Positions 1-5,902 of a stretch of DNA of 7,326 nucleotides are shown here, one piece after another. The notes below the pieces were generated by a model. It made no database searches, had not been told where the DNA came from, and was given only the letters and a program-made list of their open reading frames with translations. Every line of letters begins with the position of its first letter. The first letter of the stretch is position 1. This stretch comes from an uncultured Microbacteriaceae bacterium (GTDB lineage: Bacteria > Actinomycetota > Actinomycetes > Actinomycetales > Microbacteriaceae). Where the stretch lies: assembly GCA_946481135.1 (NCBI GenBank), contig CAMLMQ010000153.1:1-7326 (forward strand), given 5' to 3'. The translations under genes were made by a program, and so were the position numbers.

Positions 1-79
1 GCGCCCCGACCTCGAGGTAGACGTTGATCTTGCCGGGGGCCCGCACGTGCACCGACCGTGCGCCGCCCCGGGAGATCAT
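1..79 (-). CDS. ispE: 4-diphosphocytidyl-2-C-methyl-D-erythritol kinase (IspE), N-terminal fragment
   Basis: Only the first 26 codons are in the window; the gene continues past position 1. IspE phosphorylates CDP-methylerythritol in the cytosolic MEP pathway to isoprenoid precursors. The visible residues VRAPGKINVYLEVG (12-25) match the start of actinobacterial IspE, where the GHMP-kinase family N-terminal strand carries the Lys-Ile-Asn motif. The identification is supported by its place downstream of rsmA, the usual order in Actinobacteria. ATG at 79-77 is the first good start, but the GGAGG before it ends only one base from the ATG, which is too close for normal Shine-Dalgarno use. A TANNNT box six bases upstream suggests a leaderless start. 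GTG codons at 52-50 and 46-44 are alternatives. The active-site GGGxGGGSSDA-type loop lies outside the window. Confidence 0.85.
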   Translation of the reverse strand, partial: MISRGGARSVHVRAPGKINVYLEVGA

Positions 80-85
80 TCCTCC

Positions 86-91
86 ACCCTA
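86..91 (-). promoter_or_regulatory. Candidate -10 box for a leaderless ispE transcript
   Basis: On the minus strand the hexamer TAGGGT fits the actinobacterial -10 pattern TANNNT. Six bases (GGAGGA) separate it from the ispE ATG, so a transcript starting 6-7 bases past the box would begin at or next to the start codon. This would explain the unusable spacing of the GGAGG. The site lies downstream of the hairpin at 100-127, so ispE could be expressed apart from the surface-protein gene. No clear -35 is visible; that region would fall within the hairpin arms. This is inferred from pattern and spacing only. Confidence 0.4.
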
Positions 92-99
92 ATCAGCGA

Positions 100-127
100 A
101 CCGGGCGGCGCTCGCGTGCCGCCCGGT
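100..127 (-). terminator. Hairpin after the surface-protein gene, probable terminator
   Basis: A perfect 10-bp inverted repeat, ACCGGGCGGC / GCCGCCCGGT, encloses an 8-base loop (110-117). It starts six bases past the stop codon of the surface-protein gene. On the minus strand the stem is followed by TCGCTGATTAGGG, so there is no real U-tract. Such GC-rich stems with weak U-tracts are common as putative terminators or 3'-end stabilisers in actinomycetes. It lies between the large gene and ispE and would reduce read-through into ispE. Confidence 0.7.
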
Positions 128-132
128 CGGAG

Positions 133-3100
133 TCACGTGAGACGCCTCCGCAGCGAGCGCGGACCGAACGCCGTGAGCAGGCCACCGAAGCCGATCGCGA
201 CCAGGGCACCCACGAGCCACCCCCGCGGGTCGGCGCCCGTGTCGGCCAAGCCCGGCCCCGGCGGCACGTCGACGAGCACGATCGCGGTCGCCGGCAGGGT
301 GCTCAACTGTCCCGACGGGCCCGTCGCGGTCGCGGTCGCGACGTTGCGCACCTCCTCGGCGGCGATGTCGTTCTCATCCACCGTGTAGGGGTCCGACTCG
401 ACGACCACCGACTCGCCCGGTGCGAGCGAGGCCACCGGCGCCGGAAGGAGGGCGTCGACCATGGGGTCGTCGATCGTCACATCCGTCACCGTGCGGCTCC
501 CGGTGTTGGTGAGGGTGAAGCGATAGACGATCTGCTCGCCGACATCCGCCCGGCCGTTGCCGTTCAGATCGGTGAGGACCGCGCGCTTCTCCAAGGACAC
601 CGACGCCTCGTCGGGCGCGAGCGGGACCGACGCGACATCCTCCGGCGAGGAGACCGGCGTCGGAGGGGTACCCGGGATGAACCCGGTCGCGGTCGCGCTG
701 TTGACCAGCTCCTGCGCGACGATGTCGGCCTCGGTCACGGTGTACGCGAGGGTGCGCACGGCCGTGCCGCCGACCGGGATCGTGCCGACCGGGATCGACG
801 CCGCCACCCGCGCGTCGTCGATCACGATGTCGACGAGCTCGGTGTTGCCGGTGTTCGTCACCGTGAAGCGGTAGAGGATGCCCTCCCCGGCGTCCGCCAT
901 GCCGTTGCCGTTCGCATCGTCGAGCAGCGCCTCCTTGTCGATGAGCAGCCCCGGGTCGGCCACGGGAACCGACGCGCCGGCGAGCGACGACGCCACCGGA
1001 TCTCCGTTCGGATCCTCCGCCTCGGCGTGCGCCGTGTTGACGATGGCGCCATCGCCGTTCGGCGTCGCGACGTCGGCGGCGGTGACGATGTAGGTGGCGG
1101 TGAAGGTACGCGTCGCCCCCGGCGCCAGAGGCCCCGAGTCGGGCGACGTGATGCCGCTCACGGTCGGGTCGACGATCGTGAGCGCGTCGACCGTGACGTT
1201 GCCCGTGTTCGTCACGGTGAACGTGTAGGTGAGCTCCTCGGTGTCGTCGGCCACCCCGTTCGCGTTGACCGGACCCGTGATCGCGACCGACTTCTCGAGG
1301 GCGAGAGCGGGCGCCGCCGGAGGCGTCGGCACCGTCTCCTCACCCGGCGGGCTCGTGACCGGGCCGCCCGGCCCGTCGCCGTTCGCCGTCGCACTGTTGT
1401 AGACCTCGCCGGCGTCGATGTCCGCCTGCACGACCTCGTAGAGGTCGGCCACGACGGTGCGCGACTCGCCCGGCGCGAGGTCGAACGGCGCCGGAAGGCC
1501 CGTCACCCGGGGGTCGACGATCTCGATCCCCGTGATCGTCACGTTGCCCGTGTTGCGCACGTCGAACGTGTACTCGATGTGCTCGCCGAGATCGGCGACG
1601 GTGTTGCCGTTGTCGTCGACGATGCGCGCCGACTTCGCGATGAGGAGGGCGTCGTCGACGGGCGATGCGCCGATCGACCACGTGTCGGGGTCCGACTCCA
1701 CGTCGACGCCGCCGGGTACGGTGCCCTCCGCGGTCGCGACGTTCACGACGGAACCGGCGAGGATGTCGTCCTCGGTGACCGAGTACGCCGCGGTGAACGT
1801 GAACGTCGCTCCCGGCTCGAGGGTCACCACGGTGGGCGCGATCCCGACCACGAAGTCGTCGTCGATGCGCACGTCCTCCAGACGGGTGTTGCCGGTGTTG
1901 GTCACCTCGAACGAGTAGGTGATCACCTCTCCGAGACTCGCGAGCGAGTCGCCGTCGAGGTCGGCGAGCATGCCTTCCTTGTCGAGCACGAGCGCGGGAT
2001 CGACCGTCTCGGTCGACGTCTCCGACGGCGGGGTCGTGATGTCGGGGCCCGAGGGCGGAGTTCCCGTCGCCGTCGCGCTGTTCTCGACCGAGCCGTTCGC
2101 GACGTCGGCGGCGGTGACCGTGTACGGGACGCTCACCGTCACCTCCTGCTGGGGAGCAAGCGTGCCGACCGGGGGCACGGCGAACATCGCGTCATCGACC
2201 TCGACGCCGGTCAACGTGACATTGCCGGTGTTCCGGACGAGGAACGAGTACTCGATCGACTCGCCCTCGTCGGCGACGCCGTTGACGTTCGTGTCGTCGA
2301 GCTCGGCCGACTTCACCACCGCCAGTCCGGGAGCCGCGGGCGGCACCGCGACGACGGCGGTGTCGCTCGACGTCAGGTCGGGGCCCGCGAGAGGGTCGGT
2401 GGCGCTCGCCGTCGCCGTGTTCTCGATGTCCCCCGCATCGACGTCGGCCTGCTCGACCAGGAGTGCGGCGGAGAAGACGCCCTGTTCACCCGGGCGAAGC
2501 GACGCGAACGATGCCGGCGAGACCTCACCGGGGGTGAACATCGGATCGGCGAGCAGCACGTCGCCGACCGTCACGTTGCCCGTGTTGGTGACGATGAAGC
2601 GGTAGGCGATCGACTCACCCGGGTCGGCGTATCCGTTCGCGTTCGTGTCCGAGAGCACGGCCTGCTTGTCGAGCGTGATCTGCGGAGCAGCCGGCCCGAG
2701 CGGAACGGTCACGGTCGAGGGATCCGACTCGATCTCGGTGCCTCCCACGGGCGTTCCGAGAGCGGTGGCCGTGTTCTCCACCTCGCCGCCGACGATGTCG
2801 CCCGTCGCGACGGTCAGCACGTCCGACGTGAAGACCAACTGCTCACCGGGCGCGATCGACGTGTCCGGCGCGGAGATGACGACCGAGCGACCCTCGAGGA
2901 AGGGATCGTCGATCTCGACCGCATCGAGGGTGACGTTCCCGGTGTTGGTGACGACGAAGGTGTAGACGATCTCGTCGCCCTCTTCGACCAGCGTGTCGCC
3001 GTCGACATCCGTCCACTCGGCGGATTTCACCACCGTGAGGCCCACTCGCACGGTCTCGGTCGTCGTCGTCGTCTCGGTCGACGTGACGGGCGGCCCCGTC

Positions 3101-4938
3101 GGAGGCGTTCCCGTGGCGGTCGCCGAGTTGACGACCTCGCCGGCGAGCACGTCGGCCGGGGTCACCTCATAGGAGCCCACGAAGTCGTGGGCCGCGCCCG
3201 GGGCGAGGTCGACGGTCTCGACGAGCCCGGGCAGGAGGGCGTCTGTGACGGTGACGTCGGTGAGCGTCACGTTGCCCGCATTGGTGGCTCGGATCGTGTA
3301 GGTGATGGTCTCACCGGCATCGGCCACGCCGTTGCCGTTGGCGTCGGCGAGGGATGCCGACTTGACGGCGGTGAGCGCGGGAGCCGCCGGCACAAGGATC
3401 TCCGCCGAGTCGCCGGCCGAGACCGCCCCGGCCGCGGTGGTCCCGTCCGCCTGCGCCGTGTTGCTGATCGCGCCGGCATCCACGTGCGCCTGGGTGACCA
3501 CCAGCGGATCGGCGACGAACGTCACCGAGTCACCCACCGCGAGGTCGGCGCTCACCGGCGTGATGCCGGAGACGAGCGGATCGGTGATCGTGACGCCCGT
3601 GATCGGCAGGTCGCCGATGTTCGTCACCTCGAACTCGTACTGAACGGTCTCTCCGACCTCGGCGACCCCGTCCCCGTCGTCGTCGAGGGTCGCGACCTTG
3701 TCGAGCGTCATTCCGGGCACCAGAACTCGGAAGTCGGCGCTGCTGACGTTGTTGCTCGAGACCGGGTCGCTCTCGTTCGCCAGCACGCTGGCCGTATTGG
3801 TGATGGAGCCGCGCGGGGCGGACGCATCCACGGTGACCGGGATCTCGTACGCGGTGGTCGCTCCGACCGCCAGTCGACCGCCGCTGCAGGTCACATCCTG
3901 CCCCGCCGCGGAGCATCCCGCGGGCAGAGTGCCGACGGTGAGACCGGTCGGGATCGTGTCGGTGACCGTGTGCCCCGACGAGACGCCGGGACCGACGTTG
4001 CGCACGGTCAGCACGTAGTCGAGCGCGTCGCCGCGCAGAGCGGTGGCACTCGACATGGTCTTGACGATCTCGAGGTCGGTCGGATCACCGAGGGAGGCGG
4101 TGGCGTCGTTCGAGCCGGAACTCGGGCCGGCGATCCTCGACACCACCGACAGGCCGGGCGTCGCGGAACCGGGGTTGGTCACCCGGATCTGCGCGATGCC
4201 GCCATCGTTGAACGAGAATCCGAGATTGCCGTTGCCGTAGGTGAAGGCACCGCCCGCGATCCCCGTTCCGACGAGTGAGGGGATCGTGAAGGTCGTGACC
4301 GCTCCCGACACCGGGTTGATGCGGTTGACGACGCCGTCCGCGTTGAGACCCCAGAAGTAGCCGTTGAGCCAGGTCATGTCCGGGGCGATCGAGCTCGTCG
4401 CGCCGGTGAGGGCGATCGATCCCGTCGCACCGGTGGGCACCGCGACGTTCGTCCAGTACAGGGTCGTGCCGGACGCGTAGTAGAACCGGTTGGCGACGTC
4501 CCCGAAAGCGCCGACGACGGAGTTCACGACGGCGTTCTTGATCACCGTGACGCCCCCGGCCGGTCCGATGCGTACGATCTGCGCGGGCTGGCCCGCCGCG
4601 GCCGGCGACCGAACCCCGTAGATGAAGCCGTCCGCCTCGTTGAACCCGATCGCGTTGTAGGTCGCCCCCGTGTGCGGCATGCCGACGTTCGTGAAGGTGA
4701 TCTGGCCCGCGCTCTGGACGCCGCTCATGAGTTGGGTGCGCGCCGGGCTGCCGACACCCTGCGCCAGGTAGACGATGGGCTCGTTGGTGGGGAACTGCGC
4801 GTAGGCGGGCGCCGACGGCGCGACGACAGCGAGTCCGGTGCCGACGAGCAGGGCCGCCGAGGCCGCGGCGACGAGACGGCGCCACACCGACGGTCGAGAG
4901 GCGCGGCGCGCAGGCGCGCGCATAGAAAGGACGGTCAT
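133..4938 (-). CDS. Large LAXTG-anchored surface protein: propeller-like head plus 11 Ig-like (DUF11-type) repeats
   Basis: 1601 residues, complete. I recognise the architecture but not a named gene. Residues 1-47 are a signal peptide (basic start, hydrophobic core 22-40, cleavage after AYA47). Residues 48 to about 280 form a propeller-like domain resembling DUF6923, with about four blade-like units such as NAIGFNEADGFIYGV and DMTWLNGYFWGLNADG. Residues 286-405 are a classical DUF11 domain with the only two cysteines, C342 and C351. Ten related repeats fill 408-1556. LADTG (1564-1568), a hydrophobic stretch (1574-1591) and the basic RRR tail form a wall-sorting signal of the LAXTG type linked to class E sortase. 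Each Ig-like domain has exactly one lysine at a fixed site; the only other lysine is K134. Thr/Pro-rich linkers (for example 618-629 and 967-978) may be O-glycosylated. GGGGGAG five bases before ATG 4938 supports this start over Met6. The likely role is adhesion or a structural surface fibre; the ligand is unknown. The gene separates rsmA from ispE. Confidence 0.93.
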   Translation of the reverse strand: MTVLSMRAPARRASRPSVWRRLVAAASAALLVGTGLAVVAPSAPAYAQFPTNEPIVYLAQGVGSPARTQLMSGVQSAGQITFTNVGMPHTGATYNAIGFNEADGFIYGVRSPAAAGQPAQIVRIGPAGGVTVIKNAVVNSVVGAFGDVANRFYYASGTTLYWTNVAVPTGATGSIALTGATSSIAPDMTWLNGYFWGLNADGVVNRINPVSGAVTTFTIPSLVGTGIAGGAFTYGNGNLGFSFNDGGIAQIRVTNPGSATPGLSVVSRIAGPSSGSNDATASLGDPTDLEIVKTMSSATALRGDALDYVLTVRNVGPGVSSGHTVTDTIPTGLTVGTLPAGCSAAGQDVTCSGGRLAVGATTAYEIPVTVDASAPRGSITNTASVLANESDPVSSNNVSSADFRVLVPGMTLDKVATLDDDGDGVAEVGETVQYEFEVTNIGDLPITGVTITDPLVSGITPVSADLAVGDSVTFVADPLVVTQAHVDAGAISNTAQADGTTAAGAVSAGDSAEILVPAAPALTAVKSASLADANGNGVADAGETITYTIRATNAGNVTLTDVTVTDALLPGLVETVDLAPGAAHDFVGSYEVTPADVLAGEVVNSATATGTPPTGPPVTSTETTTTTETVRVGLTVVKSAEWTDVDGDTLVEEGDEIVYTFVVTNTGNVTLDAVEIDDPFLEGRSVVISAPDTSIAPGEQLVFTSDVLTVATGDIVGGEVENTATALGTPVGGTEIESDPSTVTVPLGPAAPQITLDKQAVLSDTNANGYADPGESIAYRFIVTNTGNVTVGDVLLADPMFTPGEVSPASFASLRPGEQGVFSAALLVEQADVDAGDIENTATASATDPLAGPDLTSSDTAVVAVPPAAPGLAVVKSAELDDTNVNGVADEGESIEYSFLVRNTGNVTLTGVEVDDAMFAVPPVGTLAPQQEVTVSVPYTVTAADVANGSVENSATATGTPPSGPDITTPPSETSTETVDPALVLDKEGMLADLDGDSLASLGEVITYSFEVTNTGNTRLEDVRIDDDFVVGIAPTVVTLEPGATFTFTAAYSVTEDDILAGSVVNVATAEGTVPGGVDVESDPDTWSIGASPVDDALLIAKSARIVDDNGNTVADLGEHIEYTFDVRNTGNVTITGIEIVDPRVTGLPAPFDLAPGESRTVVADLYEVVQADIDAGEVYNSATANGDGPGGPVTSPPGEETVPTPPAAPALALEKSVAITGPVNANGVADDTEELTYTFTVTNTGNVTVDALTIVDPTVSGITSPDSGPLAPGATRTFTATYIVTAADVATPNGDGAIVNTAHAEAEDPNGDPVASSLAGASVPVADPGLLIDKEALLDDANGNGMADAGEGILYRFTVTNTGNTELVDIVIDDARVAASIPVGTIPVGGTAVRTLAYTVTEADIVAQELVNSATATGFIPGTPPTPVSSPEDVASVPLAPDEASVSLEKRAVLTDLNGNGRADVGEQIVYRFTLTNTGSRTVTDVTIDDPMVDALLPAPVASLAPGESVVVESDPYTVDENDIAAEEVRNVATATATGPSGQLSTLPATAIVLVDVPPGPGLADTGADPRGWLVGALVAIGFGGLLTAFGPRSLRRRLT
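136..249 (-). other. C-terminal cell-wall sorting signal (LAXTG type) of the surface protein
   Basis: Residues 1564-1601 contain LADTG, then ADPRG, a hydrophobic segment of about 18 residues (WLVGALVAIGFGGLLTAF), and a tail with four arginines. This three-part layout is the substrate signature for sortase. Alanine at position 2 instead of proline is characteristic of class E sortase substrates in high-GC Gram-positives. Cleavage between T1567 and G1568 would link the protein to the peptidoglycan precursor. No sortase gene is present in the window, so a housekeeping sortase elsewhere is inferred. Confidence 0.88.
271..3717 (-). repeat. Ten tandem Ig-like repeats (DUF7507/DUF11-like) within the surface-protein gene
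   Basis: Approximate units in transcription order: R1 3717-3391, R2 3390-3046, R3 3045-2692, R4 2691-2341, R5 2340-1999, R6 1998-1660, R7 1659-1321, R8 1320-958, R9 957-613, R10 612-271. Each runs: linker, LxK or VxK strand, acidic DxNxNGxADxGE loop, YxFxVTNTGNVT, (D/V)D turn, LAPGE, TxADIxAG, xNxATA, then a variable Gly/Pro/Thr linker. Loop-to-loop spacing is 113, 112, 120, 118, 111, 115, 115, 118 and 116 residues. The most conserved DNA encodes VTNTGNVT, seen on the plus strand as variants of GTCACGTTGCCCGTGTTGGT. Units are clearly diverged in protein, so this is an old tandem expansion and not a fresh one. Confidence 0.9.
3724..4083 (-). other. Classical DUF11 domain with a predicted disulfide
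   Basis: Residues 286-405 differ from the ten downstream repeats. They lack the acidic EF-hand-like loop and instead carry the usual DUF11 features: VKT at the first strand, YVLTVRNVGPG, TVTDTIPTGLTV, a GCS...VTCSGG pair of cysteines eight residues apart (C342, C351), and NTASVLANESDPVSSNN near the end. The two cysteines are the only ones in the whole protein, so a disulfide within this secreted domain is expected. The domain sits between the propeller-like head and the stalk. Confidence 0.85.
4798..4938 (-). other. Signal peptide of the surface protein
   Basis: Residues 1-47: an n-region rich in arginine (R7, R11, R12, R15, R20, R21), a hydrophobic Ala/Val/Leu core from about 22 to 40, and APSAPAYA before Q48, giving a good type I signal peptidase site after A47. 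No twin-arginine motif of the SRRxFLK kind and no lipobox cysteine are present, so Sec export followed by wall anchoring is expected. The n-region is long at about 21 residues; a start at Met6 would shorten it but lacks a ribosome binding site. Confidence 0.88.
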
Positions 4939-4943
4939 GTGAA

Positions 4944-4950
4944 CTCCCCC
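4944..4950 (-). promoter_or_regulatory. Ribosome binding site that fixes the start of the surface protein
   Basis: On the minus strand GGGGGAG lies five bases before ATG 4938-4936. The alternative ATG for Met6 (4923-4921) is preceded only by pyrimidine-rich CCTTTCT, so the upstream ATG is preferred. The octamer GGGGGAGT recurs 65 bases upstream, inside the hairpin at 5007-5020. Confidence 0.75.
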
Positions 4951-5006
4951 AACAGATCAGATGACCTGAGCGATCCCGCCCGCATTCCCAGCAACTGCGA
5001 TAACGC

Positions 5007-5020
5007 GACTCCCCCGAGTC
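5007..5020 (-). other. Small hairpin in the 5' leader of the surface-protein gene
   Basis: GACTC-GGGG-GAGTC is a 5-bp perfect stem with a 4-base loop. It lies about 70 bases before the start codon. If the candidate -10 at 5027-5032 is used, the transcript would begin at about position 5020 with this hairpin at its extreme 5' end, where it could protect the mRNA or affect initiation. It could equally be a small operator. The rest of the 136-base gap (5074-4939) shows no open frame and no convincing U-tract terminator after rsmA. Confidence 0.35.
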
Positions 5021-5026
5021 ACTTTC

Positions 5027-5032
5027 ACCTTA
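5027..5032 (-). promoter_or_regulatory. Candidate -10 box for the surface-protein gene
   Basis: TAAGGT on the minus strand fits TANNNT and lies in the only non-coding gap long enough to carry a promoter. A 17-base spacer would place the -35 at TGCGGA, a poor match to TTGACA. It predicts an untranslated leader of about 80 bases. Support is pattern only; an alternative sigma factor or read-through from rsmA is possible. Confidence 0.3.
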
Positions 5033-5074
5033 GCGAGGACGCAGAGGATTCCGCATCTTTTCTGAGAAGTTCGC

Positions 5075-5902
5075 TCAGCCCCTGGCGCGGGCGACCGCGA
5101 GGAAGTCGCGCACGGTCAGCTGCTCTCCGCGCAAAGTCGGGTCGACCCCGGCGGCCTCCAGGCGGGCGGATGCCGCGGACGACCCGCCGAGCACATCGGC
5201 GAGCGCCTGCCGCAGCATCTTGCGACGCTGACCGAACGCGGCGTCGACGAGGGCGAAGGTGCGCACCCGCTCCTCCTCGGTGCCGGGACGCTCGTCGCGC
5301 TCGAACGCCACGAGGATCGAGTCGACGTTCGGAACGGGCCAGAACACCTGCCGGCTCACGGTTCCCGCGAGCGACCAGCGCCCGTACCACGCGGCCTTCA
5401 CACTCGGGGCGCCGTACACCCGTGACCCGGGGGGCGCGGCGAGGCGCTGCCCCACCTCCGCCTGCACCATGACGAGCACCGTCTCCAGCGACGGCACCGT
5501 CTCGAGCAGGTGCAGGAGCACGGGCACAGACACGTTGTAGGGCAGGTTCGCGACGAGGCGGCGCGGGGCTCCCGGGATGTCGGCCCGCAGAGCGTCGGCG
5601 GCGACCACGGTCAGGGGGGCGCCGGGCTGCAGCGCCTCGACGGTGTGCGGCAGCAGCTCCGCGAGCCGGGGGTCGATCTCGACCGCAGTCACCCGCGCGC
5701 CCGCCTCGAGCAGCCCGAGGGTGAGCGACCCGAGACCGGGACCGACCTCCAACACCTCGTCGCCCGACTCGACGCGGGCGGTGCGCACGATCTTGCGCAC
5801 CGTGTTGCCGTCGACGACGAAGTTCTGGCCGAGCTTCTTCGTCGGCGTGAGATCGAGCTGCGCGGCCAGGTCGCGGATCTCCGCGGGGCCGAGGAGGGTC
5901 AT
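5075..5902 (-). CDS. rsmA: 16S rRNA (adenine1518-N6/adenine1519-N6)-dimethyltransferase RsmA (KsgA)
   Basis: 275 residues, normal length for the family. RsmA uses S-adenosylmethionine to dimethylate two adjacent adenines in the 3'-terminal hairpin of 16S rRNA during 30S maturation. Visible motifs, in order: KKLGQNFVVD (22-31), the family's start signature; SAM motif I LEVGPGLGSLT (51-61); acidic VEID (74-77), contacting the ribose; ADAL (102-105), contacting adenine; catalytic NLPYN (119-123); VFWPVPNVDS (186-195); FGQRRKML (223-230) in the C-terminal RNA-binding part; and RGEQLTVRDF near the end. The ATG overlaps the tatD stop as ATGA (5902-5899). There is no strong Shine-Dalgarno sequence, so translational coupling to tatD is likely. 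The minus frame stays open upstream to 6883, but the family start motif and the overlap place the start at 5902. In most Actinobacteria ispE follows directly; here the surface-protein gene comes first. Confidence 0.97.
   Translation of the reverse strand: MTLLGPAEIRDLAAQLDLTPTKKLGQNFVVDGNTVRKIVRTARVESGDEVLEVGPGLGSLTLGLLEAGARVTAVEIDPRLAELLPHTVEALQPGAPLTVVAADALRADIPGAPRRLVANLPYNVSVPVLLHLLETVPSLETVLVMVQAEVGQRLAAPPGSRVYGAPSVKAAWYGRWSLAGTVSRQVFWPVPNVDSILVAFERDERPGTEEERVRTFALVDAAFGQRRKMLRQALADVLGGSSAASARLEAAGVDPTLRGEQLTVRDFLAVARARG

Noticed and set aside
271..3717. Periodic similar DNA of 330-360 bases, considered as a CRISPR array or non-coding satellite repeat
   Set aside because: The period is a multiple of three, with no short identical repeats separated by unique spacers, and the similarity follows the protein motif VTNTGNVT. 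It is a coding domain repeat.
58..4278. A 1406-codon open frame on the plus strand, antisense to the surface-protein gene
   Set aside because: It is codon-aligned with the minus-strand gene, so a plus-strand stop needs a TTA, CTA or TCA codon in the real gene; these are rare in high-GC coding DNA. It ends at 4276-4278, where the real gene first uses TCA for Ser221. The translation is Arg/Asp/Gly/Val-rich with no recognisable domain, whereas the minus frame has a signal peptide, ordered repeats and a sorting signal.
4085..4885. A 266-codon second minus frame inside the surface-protein gene
   Set aside because: Arg/Gly/His-rich shadow of the propeller-like region, without a ribosome binding site or recognisable motif; the main frame has the signal peptide and domain pattern.
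4921..4923. Met6 as the start of the surface protein
   Set aside because: No Shine-Dalgarno sequence precedes it, whereas GGGGGAG sits five bases before the ATG at 4938.
5050..5074. A possible terminator directly after rsmA
   Set aside because: The only inverted repeat there, CTTCTC-A-GAAAAG, has a one-base loop and a mismatch, and no U-tract follows.
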